The notes under the pieces are model-generated. The model was not told the origin of the DNA. It saw nothing but the letters and a program-made list of their open reading frames with translations, and ran no database searches. Positions 1 through 7,759 of a DNA stretch of 10,188 nt are shown piece after piece (position 1 is the stretch's first letter; the number at the start of each line of letters is the position of its first letter). The DNA is from Chloroflexota bacterium. GTDB taxonomy: Bacteria > Chloroflexota > Limnocylindria > Limnocylindrales > CSP1-4. The stretch lies in the NCBI GenBank assembly GCA_021789355.1, contig JAJYJR010000169.1:1-10188 (forward strand), written 5' to 3'. A program made the translations under genes and the position numbers.

Positions 1-952
1 ACCCTGGCAGCCTGACCCGCACAGGGTCGTGTTTCCTGCAACCCGGTGGACCTTGGGCCCCCGCCCTCGGCCGGTCCGCTCCGCGGCCTGACCTCGGCTG
101 CGTCCAGGCCCAGGGGGCTGGGACGCGCCGGGTGCGGCCCGCATCTGCCTGGTGGACGCGAGTGACTGTGCCTCAGGGCCGCCGCCAGCTCCCCTGCGCG
201 GTCCGCCGTCGAAGGTGTCGTTCGCGGCATCGGACATCGACCGGCGCGACTCGGGGGGCGCCGGCCAGTGGCGGCGACGATGGTGGCCGCGGGTCCTTGA
301 CTTCGCCGCTCCACGTTTGGCGCAACCGCCGACGAAGTCAAATCCGATGCTCACGGATGGCGGATGTCACTTCGCGATGGTGCGCGTTCACGCTTGCCGG
401 GAGGCGGGTTGGCGACAGGGCCGCAGGTCCCACTTGTTGCACTTCGCGGACGAACCCTGGGTAATCCGACGGACGCGGACCCACACGGGAGCACGCGGAC
501 CGCTCTCGGCAATTCTCGCAGCGCGAAGCCCAAGCCCCACCCGACACCAACCGGGTCCCCCGACCTGGTCTGGAGCGGCTGGCCGACCTTCTCCACCATG
601 GTTCCCTGACCATCCCGCCTCGCTCGCTTCGAGCCTCGGCTTCGCAGGCGGGGCTCGATTGCGCTCTTTCAGGCTGGTCGGCCCTCGAGGACGGCAGCGT
701 GACCTCGATAGCTTTCGCGGTTCGCACGCCCGTGAACGTCACGGAGCCCGTGTCGGCAGTTCACCCGGGAGGCCCAGTCCCGCTTCCTTCGATACCCTGC
801 CTACCGCGTGGGGTGCCCGGTCCGCGGCAGGGCAACATGCCCGACCACGGTGACGGCCTCACACGCTGGCGCCGTGCTCCATCGCAAGAAGGGCCGCATG
901 CTGTGGTTCAACCGGCACGCGGACGGCCGCGCTCGCCGTGCAAGGCCGGATC
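1..952. other. Region without a recognisable gene, 5' of the operon's last gene
   Basis: I see no supportable gene, rRNA, tRNA, CRISPR or mobile-element terminus here. The open frames on both strands (for example plus 152-853 and minus 338-742) overlap one another and translate to Arg/Pro/Ser/Gly-rich sequence without recognisable motifs, which is what chance reading frames look like in GC-rich DNA. The stretch lies downstream of the last gene of the minus-strand operon. It could be an intergenic spacer, a decayed gene or part of an older mobile element; I cannot tell which. Confidence 0.55.
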
Positions 953-2293
953 TCACGGGCTCTCTCGCAACGCCAGGCCTGGGCTCGCGATAGGCGCGAA
1001 GTACGTACCTTCACGCGAAGGTACGTCGCGCCCCAGCTGTCGCCACTCGCGCCGAAGGGCAGCCTGTAGAGCATCGACCGTGGGATCGATGACGGCCACC
1101 TCAGCGAGGCGCTCCGCAGTGGCTGCGGGATCCTTCAGGCCGGACGAGGTGAGGAGCGAAACCACGAGATCGTCGGGCGCAATCGTGCCATCGCGCAAGA
1201 GCCTGCGAGTGACGGCGAGCCCGAGGACGGAAGCCGCCTCGGCGTAAACACCTTCGCGACCGGCGAGATCGAGCTGGACTTGCATCATCTCGTCTTCGGG
1301 CGCCCCGGCGGCGGTACCGTTCGATGCGCGCACCGCTGCCACAGCCTGATACGTGGTGTGACCGCCGCCGATTGAGAAGGCGTGTGTCGGTCGCGTCGGC
1401 ATCGGGCCGAGTGGCGCGTCCGGAGACGCCAGCGCGCGGGCGAGCGGCCCGAAGACCTCGGCCCCGACCAACCTGGGCACACGGTCGACCAACCCAAGTT
1501 GGCGGAGATCCTCCCAGCCCCGCTGGATCCCAGCGAGGCAGTCCCCGTAGGCGACGGGAACAACGATCCAATCCGGGACCGCACGGCCGAGCTGCGCCCA
1601 CAGCTCGTACGCGATCGTCTTGTATCCGTCGACCCCGAATGGACTACTGCCGATCGGCGGATTCATGCTGTTCGTCAGAGGGAACCATCCGAACCGCTCA
1701 GCGCATGTGAGCATGATCATGTAGCGTTCTTCGAGTGTGCGGCAGGCCACGACCTCGGCTCCGTAGGCCTGCATGAGCGTCTTCATCGTCGCGGGCACGC
1801 TTGAGAGAGTGAAGATCACGCAGCCGAGCCCTGCGCGGGCGGCATACGCGGCCACCGACGCGCCGTGGTTTCCTGTTGACGAGCCCGTGACAACGCTCGA
1901 CCCGGACCAGCGGGCGGCAGCTACCCCGACCGCGCACAGCCGATCCTTGTGCGACCACGTCGGGTTCTGTCCCTCAACCTTGACGTGAAGTCGGGTCATC
2001 CCCCATTCACGTCCGAGGTTGTCGAGGTGCAACAGTGGCGTGTCTCCCTCGCCGATCGTAACCGCGAACCGATCGGGGACCGGCAGGAGGGGTCCGTATC
2101 TCCACAGGCCGCTCGCGACGTCCCGAGACTGGATTGCGGCACGGGCTTCGTCTGCGTCCCAAGCGGTGTCGCAGACGAGGTTGACCCCGACCCCGTCGGC
2201 TGCGCACGTCCCGCAGCCACCGTACGTGGGAGTCTCCGGCGGATAGGTCCGGCCGCAGCGGGGACACCGCAGCTGCTTGGTCGTCGGTCCCAT
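953..2293 (-). CDS. Threonine-synthase-like, PLP-dependent fold-type-II enzyme with N-terminal zinc ribbon
   Basis: This 446-residue protein belongs to the tryptophan-synthase-beta / threonine-synthase fold-type-II PLP family. Residues 10-30 form a CPxC...CGTC zinc ribbon (C10, C13, C27, C30), as in archaeal/actinobacterial-type threonine synthases. The Schiff-base lysine is K116 in NPTWSHKDR, where most threonine synthases have GSFKDR. The phosphate-binding stretch SSTGNHGAS is at about 138-146, a second glycine-containing loop PVAYGDCLAG at 246-255, EGVYAEAAS at 347-355, and LTSSGLKD at 381-388 resembles the C-terminal cofactor-contacting motif. The ATG start lies 2 nt after the M24 gene stop (TAGCGATG) with no Shine-Dalgarno of its own, so translation is probably coupled. 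There are no thrA/thrB neighbours, so a catabolic beta/gamma-elimination or ammonia-lyase role on an amino acid is at least as likely as threonine biosynthesis. The last roughly 23 residues cover a DNA hairpin and may be an atypical tail. Confidence 0.85.
   Translation of the reverse strand: MGPTTKQLRCPRCGRTYPPETPTYGGCGTCAADGVGVNLVCDTAWDADEARAAIQSRDVASGLWRYGPLLPVPDRFAVTIGEGDTPLLHLDNLGREWGMTRLHVKVEGQNPTWSHKDRLCAVGVAAARWSGSSVVTGSSTGNHGASVAAYAARAGLGCVIFTLSSVPATMKTLMQAYGAEVVACRTLEERYMIMLTCAERFGWFPLTNSMNPPIGSSPFGVDGYKTIAYELWAQLGRAVPDWIVVPVAYGDCLAGIQRGWEDLRQLGLVDRVPRLVGAEVFGPLARALASPDAPLGPMPTRPTHAFSIGGGHTTYQAVAAVRASNGTAAGAPEDEMMQVQLDLAGREGVYAEAASVLGLAVTRRLLRDGTIAPDDLVVSLLTSSGLKDPAATAERLAEVAVIDPTVDALQAALRREWRQLGRDVPSREGTYFAPIASPGLALRESP
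1003..1026. repeat. Perfect 10-bp inverted repeat with 4-nt loop (hairpin)
   Basis: The arms acgtaccttc (1003-1012) and gaaggtacgt (1017-1026) are exact reverse complements around the loop acgc. Outside them cgcg at 995-998 can pair with cgcg at 1027-1030 across a 4-nt bulge. The repeat sits inside the C-terminal codons of the threonine-synthase-like gene, near the end of the operon. No T-run follows on either strand, so it does not look like a classical intrinsic terminator. It could be an RNA 3'-end stabiliser or a binding site. Confidence 0.6.
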
Positions 2294-2295
2294 CG

Positions 2296-3486
2296 CTACA
2301 CGACCATCAGGCTGCGGTCGGTGCGGGTCAGGAAGCGGTAGCCAGACGGGGTGACGACGACCGTGTCCTCGACCTGGACGCCCCCCCAGCCCATCTCGTA
2401 GTAGGGGGTCTCGATGTTCAACACCATGCCGGCTTCAATCGGGGTATAGACGCCGGGCGACACGATCGGCGGGTCGTACATCTCGATGCCGATGCCGTGC
2501 CCGACGTGATGCCGCTCGTAATGCGGAATGCCTGTGGCACGGGTGGCCTCCACGGCCCGGTCGAATAGCTGGGCTGCGGTGACGCCTGGCTTGAGCAGCG
2601 CCAGAGACTCGGTTTCGCCCGCCAAGATCGCGTCGTAGTAGCGGCGCAGCTTGTCGCTCGGGTGGCCGAACGACACGGTCCGGGCGATATCCGAGTTGTA
2701 TTCGCGATAGGAGCAGCCGACATCGAAGCGTACCCAATCACCCTTGGCCAGACGTCGACCGGTTGCATGCCCGTTGGATAGGGCGCCGTGCTCCCCGATG
2801 AGGATGTGCGCGAAGGTGATCCGGGCTCCCTCCGCGAGGATGTCCTCCTCGTAGGCACGCAGCAGCTCGTGCTCGTCGGCGCCATCGCGGAATGCGGCAA
2901 CGCACGCCAGCAGGGCGTGCTCGGCGATCTCGACGGCCTTGCCGAGACGCTCGTGCTCCTCGGGGGTCTTGACCATTCGTATCTGCTGCAATGCGACGTA
3001 GCCGTCATCCCATTCGATCTGTGGGAGCGCAGCCTTCACTTGGTCGCGGAGCTGCGGGCGGATTCCGTACTCGTCGAGGCCGACTCTGGCCCCACTGAGC
3101 CCAAGCTCGGTCAGGACGCCGACGAGGGCCGTGACGGCGTCGGCGTAGCTGGGCAGCTCACGAAGCTTGATGACATCCCGCTCGAGATCTCCAAGCTGGG
3201 CACTGTCATCCCGAACCACGAAGAACGATCCGTACGGGGCGATACGCTGCGCCCCCGTACCAAACGCGGCAACAACGTCGAGTTCTCCGTACGAGACCAC
3301 AAGAGTGATCGGCAGATCGGGCGAACGCGGCACGACGACGAAGGTGTGAGATGCCGGCATGAGCCACTGCCCGAACGAGTGATAGCTCGCCGCGTACTCG
3401 ACGTTCTCCCGCGACGTCGCCACGAGCGCATCGAGTCCACGTGCATCCATCACGTTGTATGCACGATCGCGGTTCAGCAACGCCAT
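2296..3486 (-). CDS. M24 family metallopeptidase-fold hydrolase (prolidase / creatinase / ectoine hydrolase type)
   Basis: The 396-residue protein has the two-domain layout of the creatinase/prolidase family: an N-terminal creatinase-like domain (about 1-165) and a C-terminal pita-bread M24 domain (about 170-390). All five expected metal ligands are present: D255 (RFDVG), D266 (NSDIAR), H330 (HHVGHGIG), E359 (NIETPYYE) and E373 (QVEDTVVV). A two-metal hydrolase is therefore more likely than metal-free creatinase. Family members hydrolyse Xaa-Pro peptides, or, in DoeA/EutD, open the ectoine ring. I chose ATG 3486 over the upstream in-frame TTG at 3513 because GAGGAGGG (3494-3501) lies 7 nt before it. 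The protein has no signal peptide and should be cytoplasmic. It lies 66 nt after the racemase-like gene and 2 nt before the PLP-enzyme gene. The substrate is undetermined; the context favours a small cyclic or N-acylated amino acid. Confidence 0.88.
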   Translation of the reverse strand: MALLNRDRAYNVMDARGLDALVATSRENVEYAASYHSFGQWLMPASHTFVVVPRSPDLPITLVVSYGELDVVAAFGTGAQRIAPYGSFFVVRDDSAQLGDLERDVIKLRELPSYADAVTALVGVLTELGLSGARVGLDEYGIRPQLRDQVKAALPQIEWDDGYVALQQIRMVKTPEEHERLGKAVEIAEHALLACVAAFRDGADEHELLRAYEEDILAEGARITFAHILIGEHGALSNGHATGRRLAKGDWVRFDVGCSYREYNSDIARTVSFGHPSDKLRRYYDAILAGETESLALLKPGVTAAQLFDRAVEATRATGIPHYERHHVGHGIGIEMYDPPIVSPGVYTPIEAGMVLNIETPYYEMGWGGVQVEDTVVVTPSGYRFLTRTDRSLMVV

Positions 3487-3493
3487 CTCGGTT

Positions 3494-3501
3494 CCCTCCT
3501 C
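3494..3501 (-). promoter_or_regulatory. Ribosome binding site of the M24 hydrolase gene
   Basis: On the minus strand the sequence reads GAGGAGGG, 7 nt before ATG 3486. It decides this start against the TTG at 3513, which would place the Shine-Dalgarno inside the coding region. Confidence 0.7.
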
Positions 3502-3552
3502 GCACGCATCCAATGAGTCACAGGGTCGCCGCTCGATACCGGCGCTGGCGGG

Positions 3553-4287
3553 CTAGGTGGTGACGCCGACCGACGACCGTGGACGCGCCAACAGGCGCCC
3601 GAAGCCCGGGACAGGGACGTCGATCCCCACCATCGCGAGCATCGCCCAAATCGTGGCTTGGTTGCTCGCGACGGCGGGCTTGCCAAGCGCCTGTTCGATT
3701 GCGTCGACAGCCTCGAGCCCCCGAAACCCGGTACAGCTCAGGAAGACGCCGTCGGCGTCGGCACTGTCGGCTTTGCCCGCCAGTTCGACGATCTCCTCCG
3801 GTGTGACCGCCTCTAGGTCCCGTGGAGCAGGCAGGCTCATACCCACGATGCCTGCCACACCGAATCCGCTATCGGCAAGGAAACGGACGACCTTGGCGTT
3901 CAGCCACGCCTCGTAAGGGCTAACCAGCAGCGGCCTCCGGATGCCGAGTTCGCGAAATGCCAGCACGACGGCGCTCGAGGTCGTCGTGGCGGGCACTCCG
4001 GTCGTCGAGGTGATGATGTCGACGATCTTCCGATCGTATCCAAGCCCGCCGTCGAGACTGCCGGTTGTGCACGCGAATCCGATCACGTCGACACCGGCGT
4101 CGGCGACGTCGCTGGCCGCGCTCGGCACGTGGTCGATGAGCCCGCTGATCTCCTCAGGCGTGTCGCGCGTCAGCTTCATGCGCGCGAAATGTGCGGAGAT
4201 GCCATCAGGAAGCGCGACTCGAGTATCGCGTTCGAGCACCGAGTTTGCCGACGGCAGCAAGAACCCAAGACGCTTGCCCCATTTCAT
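3553..4287 (-). CDS. Asp/Glu racemase superfamily protein, maleate isomerase / EutA-like
   Basis: A 244-residue member of the Asp/Glu racemase superfamily. The N-terminal motif PSANSVLERD (about 12-21), FACTTGS with C73, LSCTGFRGLEAVDAIE with C185, and the SNQATIW motif near 208-214 are the marks of the maleate cis-trans isomerase / arylmalonate decarboxylase / EutA branch. Both catalytic-type cysteines are present, as in racemases and maleate isomerase; arylmalonate decarboxylase keeps only the second. The ORF also opens at GTG 4296, but GGAGGAGG (4296-4303) sits 8 nt before ATG 4287, so I use ATG. The gene starts 20 nt after livF and its ribosome binding site follows the livF stop directly. 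Candidate roles are cis-trans isomerisation of a dicarboxylate, racemisation, or a EutA-like step in (hydroxy)ectoine-type catabolism. The family call is firm; the substrate is not. Confidence 0.85.
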   Translation of the reverse strand: MKWGKRLGFLLPSANSVLERDTRVALPDGISAHFARMKLTRDTPEEISGLIDHVPSAASDVADAGVDVIGFACTTGSLDGGLGYDRKIVDIITSTTGVPATTTSSAVVLAFRELGIRRPLLVSPYEAWLNAKVVRFLADSGFGVAGIVGMSLPAPRDLEAVTPEEIVELAGKADSADADGVFLSCTGFRGLEAVDAIEQALGKPAVASNQATIWAMLAMVGIDVPVPGFGRLLARPRSSVGVTT

Positions 4288-4295
4288 CGCATCCA

Positions 4296-4303
4296 CCTCC
4301 TCC
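4296..4303 (-). promoter_or_regulatory. Ribosome binding site of the racemase-like gene
   Basis: The minus strand reads GGAGGAGG, 8 nt before ATG 4287. It abuts and overlaps the alternative GTG at 4296, which makes that upstream start improbable. Confidence 0.65.
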
Positions 4304-4307
4304 TGTT

Positions 4308-5030
4308 TCAGCTCGGCAGGCCGAGGTACGCCCGGCGAACGTCAGGGTTCTCCAGCATGGCGGTGCCTGTCCCATCGTGGCTGACCTTGCCCAGCTCCAA
4401 GACGATGCCCCGTTGCGCGATGCGCAGGGCCTGCACCGCGTTCTGCTCAACCATGAGCACGGTCGTGCCCAAGTCGCGCAGCCGGGAGATCGAGGAGAAC
4501 ACCTGCTCCTGCATCGCGGGCGACAGCCCGAGCGACGGCTCGTCGAGCAAGATTACCTTCGGCGATACGGTGAGCGCCATGGCCATCTCGAGGAGTTGCT
4601 GCTCTCCTCCGCTGAGATTGCCGGCCAGCACTCGGCGCCGCGTCGCCAACACGTCAAACGACCTGTAGATGGCCTCGATGTCGGCTCTGACGCCGCCGTC
4701 GCGTCGCGTGTAGGCCCCCATCTCAAGGTTCTCCTGCACCGACATGAGCGGGAAGTTGCAGCGGCCCTGGGGCACGATCACGAGGCCGCGGCGCATGCGC
4801 TCGCGCGTTCCCAGGCGGGTCACGTCCTCACCCAAGAGGTGGACGGTTCCCCTAGTGGTGCGGACGAGCCCGAATACCGCCTTCAGCAGCGTCGACTTGC
4901 CCGCCCCGTTGGCCCCGATCACGGCGGTGATCGTTGCTGGCTCCAGCGCGAGGTCGACGCCGCGTAGCACGGTGACGTCCTCGTAGCCAGCGATCAGGCC
5001 ATGTATCTCGAGCGCAGGCTCAACGACCAA
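4308..5030 (-). CDS. livF: HAAT-family (Leu/Ile/Val type) ABC transporter ATP-binding protein LivF
   Basis: One of the two cytoplasmic ATPases powering the importer, 240 residues, normal for LivF. Walker A GANGAGKST is at 39-47, the Q-loop at VPQGR (86-90), the ABC signature NLSGGEQQ at 138-145 and Walker B VILLDEP at 159-165. MVEQNA replaces the usual H-loop histidine, which is characteristic of LivF rather than LivG. The start is a TTG at 5030, overlapping the 3' end of livG by 11 nt. GGAGG (5037-5041) stands 6 nt upstream and there is no nearby ATG, so the TTG is well supported and translation is probably coupled to livG. It is followed 20 nt later by the racemase-like gene. Confidence 0.95.
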   Translation of the reverse strand: MVVEPALEIHGLIAGYEDVTVLRGVDLALEPATITAVIGANGAGKSTLLKAVFGLVRTTRGTVHLLGEDVTRLGTRERMRRGLVIVPQGRCNFPLMSVQENLEMGAYTRRDGGVRADIEAIYRSFDVLATRRRVLAGNLSGGEQQLLEMAMALTVSPKVILLDEPSLGLSPAMQEQVFSSISRLRDLGTTVLMVEQNAVQALRIAQRGIVLELGKVSHDGTGTAMLENPDVRRAYLGLPS

Positions 5031-5814
5031 GGTAGGCCTCCTGCACCGCGGGATCTGCTATCACCGACGTAGGGGTGCCGTCAGCGATCTTCAGACCGTG
5101 ATCGAGCACGACGAGGCGATCGCAGATGCCCGTCACGAGTTCGATGTTGTGTTCGATGAGGAGGATCGTGGTGCCCTCCATGTGGAGTCGCACGATCCAT
5201 TCACGTATTACATTGCCGATGGTGGGGTTGACGGCGGCTACCGGCTCGTCGAGCAGGAGCACCCTGGGCGGGACCACGAGCGCGGCAGCGAACTCGACGA
5301 GCTTGCGCTGGCCGTAAGAAAGCTGTCCCGCCGGCGTCTCTGTGACACGCGAGAGCGCGAACAACTCGATGAGTTGCGCGACGCGCTGGTGCAGGTCAGG
5401 CCTGTGGTTCTGTGGTAGCGCGTACTCAGCCCACTCGGATCGACTGGGCAGCCGTCCCAACCCGACCACGAGGAGGTTCTGGCGGACCGACAGGCTCGTG
5501 AAGACGCGCACTGTCTGAAACGTGCGCGTGAGGCCTCGCTTCGCCAAGCCGTGTGGTAATGCTCCGCGAATCGAGTGCCCGTCGAGGGCAATCTCGCCCG
5601 CATCGGCAGCCTGGAGTCCCGTGATGCAGTCGATCGCCGTCGTCTTGCCTGACCCGTTGGGGCCGATGAGACCGACCAACTCGCCCGACCCCACGGAGAA
5701 GGTCACGTCTCGTAGCGCGTACACGCCGTAGTAGTGCTTGGACAGACCGCGGACCTCGACGGCGCCACCGAGCGGGGACAGGGGCTGGGCCGCCTGCGCC
5801 ACGGCATGGCTCAT
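5020..5814 (-). CDS. livG: HAAT-family ABC transporter ATP-binding protein LivG
   Basis: The partner ATPase of LivF, 264 residues. Walker A GPNGSGKTT is at 51-59, the ABC signature QLSYGQRK at 164-171, Walker B VLLLDEP at 185-191 and the H-loop is IEHN with H222. The C-terminal DPAVQEAYLG is the usual LivG ending. The ATG start overlaps the livM stop by 4 nt (ATGA), with GAGGAG (5820-5825) 5 nt upstream. An N-terminal extension of about 18 residues (Ala/Gln/Pro-rich) precedes the core ABC domain. All nucleotide-binding motifs look intact. Confidence 0.95.
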   Translation of the reverse strand: MSHAVAQAAQPLSPLGGAVEVRGLSKHYYGVYALRDVTFSVGSGELVGLIGPNGSGKTTAIDCITGLQAADAGEIALDGHSIRGALPHGLAKRGLTRTFQTVRVFTSLSVRQNLLVVGLGRLPSRSEWAEYALPQNHRPDLHQRVAQLIELFALSRVTETPAGQLSYGQRKLVEFAAALVVPPRVLLLDEPVAAVNPTIGNVIREWIVRLHMEGTTILLIEHNIELVTGICDRLVVLDHGLKIADGTPTSVIADPAVQEAYLGR

Positions 5815-6857
5815 GGCCGCTCCTCGAAACCGGCGTCAGGGCCTGGGGCGACCGTCGCCGCTTCCGCGCCGCCTGTCTGTCGCAGGCGCCGGATTGCCTT
5901 CTCGGCCTCGCGATAGACCTGCTCGAGACCGTTGGGCACCGTCGTCACGACTGCCAAGAGCAGCAGCCCGTAGATCGCGAGGCGCCACTCGTCCGTGGCC
6001 CGCAACAGCTGCGGCAGGACCGTGAACAACAGGGCGGCCGATACGACGCCGCGGAGACTCGCGCGGCCGCCGATGAACACCATAACCAGCAGGATCACCG
6101 TGTACGAGATGTCGAACGAGTCCGGGCAAATGACAGTTTGGAAATGCGCGACGAACACGCCGGCCGCCGCTGACAGCACCGCCGAGATGGTCAGGGCGGT
6201 GAGGCGGACTGCGGTTGGCGAGAATCCGCGCGCCGAGGCGAGCACGGGGTCGTCGCGAACGGCGGTGAACGCCAGCCCGAGGTTCAGCCGGGTGATCGCC
6301 AGCGTGAGCGCGATCGAGCCCGCGGCGATGGCCAGGATGACGTAGTAGAGGCCCGTGTAATCAGTCAGATTGAACACGCCCCCCGGATAGTCGAGGCGCA
6401 GTGGCCCGATACCGGTGACGCAGAGCGGCCCGCCCGTAACCGGCACCCAGTTGTTGGCGATCAACTGCGCGCTGAGTTGGAAGCCCAGTGTGCCGATTGC
6501 GAACGCATGCAGCGACAGGCGGAACGATGGAAGGCCCACCACGAAGGCGAGGATCACCGCACCGACTGCAGCGGTGGCCAACTCAAGCCAGAAGTCTCCG
6601 ATCTGGTGCGCGCTCAGGAGCGCGCCGGTGTAGGCACCGAACCCGAAGAAGACGGGCTGGGCAAGACTGAGCGCGCCGATCCGTCCAACGACGACATCGA
6701 ACGCCACCGCGAGCGTAACGAAGACGAGGGCAGTGATGGCAGTACTGATGAAGTACGGCACGCTCGTTACGAACGGGAACAGCATGGCCAAGGCTAGGCA
6801 TGCGACCCACGTGAGGATCTCGGCCCCGCTTCGGGAGCGGAGGCTCGCGGCGGTCAT
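5811..6857 (-). CDS. livM: HAAT-family ABC transporter permease LivM
   Basis: An inner-membrane permease of 348 residues. Several hydrophobic membrane segments run from about residue 15 to 305, including a long stretch near the N-terminus (ILTWVACLALAMLFPFV). VFVTLAVAFDVVVGRIGALSLAQPVFFGFGAYTGALL is the conserved N-terminal LivM block and FIGGRASLRG is the conserved permease segment near the C-terminal third. It ends in a charged cytoplasmic tail of about 40 residues. ATG 6857 overlaps the livH stop (TGATG); GTG 6860 immediately upstream is an alternative start. I see no clear Shine-Dalgarno, which fits coupling to livH. Confidence 0.93.
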   Translation of the reverse strand: MTAASLRSRSGAEILTWVACLALAMLFPFVTSVPYFISTAITALVFVTLAVAFDVVVGRIGALSLAQPVFFGFGAYTGALLSAHQIGDFWLELATAAVGAVILAFVVGLPSFRLSLHAFAIGTLGFQLSAQLIANNWVPVTGGPLCVTGIGPLRLDYPGGVFNLTDYTGLYYVILAIAAGSIALTLAITRLNLGLAFTAVRDDPVLASARGFSPTAVRLTALTISAVLSAAAGVFVAHFQTVICPDSFDISYTVILLVMVFIGGRASLRGVVSAALLFTVLPQLLRATDEWRLAIYGLLLLAVVTTVPNGLEQVYREAEKAIRRLRQTGGAEAATVAPGPDAGFEERP

Positions 6858-7726
6858 CACGCGCGAACGGCTCGACCGAAGAGGCCCTGCGGACGCACGA
6901 GCAGCACCAGGATCATCACGCCAAACACGAAGAGGTCTGCGTAGTCGCTGGAGATGTAGGCCGTGCCGAAGGCCTCGACGAGTCCGAGCACAATCGCGCT
7001 CACGATGGCGCCCGAGACGTTCCCGAAGCCCCCCATGATCACGGCAGCGAACGCCTTGATGACGACGAGTTGCCCCATCGTCGGCGATACCGTGTACAGG
7101 GGGGCGATGGTGACCGAGGCAACCCCGGCGAGTGCTGTGCTTGCGATGACGGCCGCCATTCCGATGCGCTGGATGGGAATGCCAACAACGGCCGCCGCCT
7201 CGCGGTTCTGCGCAACGGCGCGCATCGCCTTGCCCGTCTTCGTGTACCGCAGGTACGCGAACAGGAGGCCGAAAGCGAGCATCGTCGCACCGAGAATAAC
7301 GAACCGCTGGAGCGAAACGTGGTACCCGCCGATTGCCACTGCCACCTGCGAGAGCGGGCTAGGCACGACCTTCGGCACTGGCCCGGCCATCACAGTTGCG
7401 GCATTCACGAGGAAGATCGAAACGGCCAGCGTGGCGACGAGCTGCACCTGCCAGCCACGGTTCAGGATCCGCCGGATCACCACCCCGTAGAAGAGTGTTC
7501 CAAGCACACCCATGCCCAGGACGGCCACGAGTGCAGCGGGTAGGTATCCGAGGCCGCCCTGTGTCTCGGCGACATACAGCATGTAGGTGCCGACCATGTA
7601 GAACTCGCCGTGCGCGAAGTTCACGATCTCGAGGACCCCGAAGATCAGGGACAGGCCGGCAGCGACCAACGCGTATTCCGCACCAGCCGTCAGCCCGTTT
7701 ACGAGCTGTTGGAAGAGGAGTTCCAT
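6857..7726 (-). CDS. livH: HAAT-family ABC transporter permease LivH
   Basis: The second membrane permease, 289 residues, the usual length for LivH. The N-terminal block LVNGLTAGAEYALVAAGLSLIFGVLEIVNFAHGEFYMVG is the family hallmark; TGKAMRAVAQNREAAAVVGI is the cytoplasmic EAA-like loop that contacts the ATPases, and IKAFAAVIMGGFGNVSGAI and LLVRPQGLFG are conserved near the C-terminus. The membrane-spanning pattern is uninterrupted. ATG 7726 has GGGAG (7733-7737) 6 nt upstream and lies 33 nt after the livK stop. It is the first fully intact gene of the operon downstream of the IS insertion. Confidence 0.94.
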   Translation of the reverse strand: MELLFQQLVNGLTAGAEYALVAAGLSLIFGVLEIVNFAHGEFYMVGTYMLYVAETQGGLGYLPAALVAVLGMGVLGTLFYGVVIRRILNRGWQVQLVATLAVSIFLVNAATVMAGPVPKVVPSPLSQVAVAIGGYHVSLQRFVILGATMLAFGLLFAYLRYTKTGKAMRAVAQNREAAAVVGIPIQRIGMAAVIASTALAGVASVTIAPLYTVSPTMGQLVVIKAFAAVIMGGFGNVSGAIVSAIVLGLVEAFGTAYISSDYADLFVFGVMILVLLVRPQGLFGRAVRA

Positions 7727-7759
7727 CGATCGCTCCCGGCCTGTCAGATCGCCGGTTGA

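Noticed and set aside
152..853. Long plus-strand frame of 233 codons in the left region, and the 134-codon minus-strand frame at 338-742
   Set aside because: Both are Arg/Pro/Ser-rich, overlap each other on opposite strands, lack motifs and have no convincing ribosome binding site. Long chance frames are common in GC-rich DNA.
973..982. ccaggcctgg palindrome near the end of the last operon gene
   Set aside because: A loopless 10-bp palindrome in GC-rich DNA with no T-run or repeat partner; not enough to call a terminator or operator.
2788..3516. 242-codon plus-strand frame opposite the M24 gene
   Set aside because: The M24 protein on the minus strand has all five metal ligands and a good ribosome binding site; the opposite frame is a shadow.
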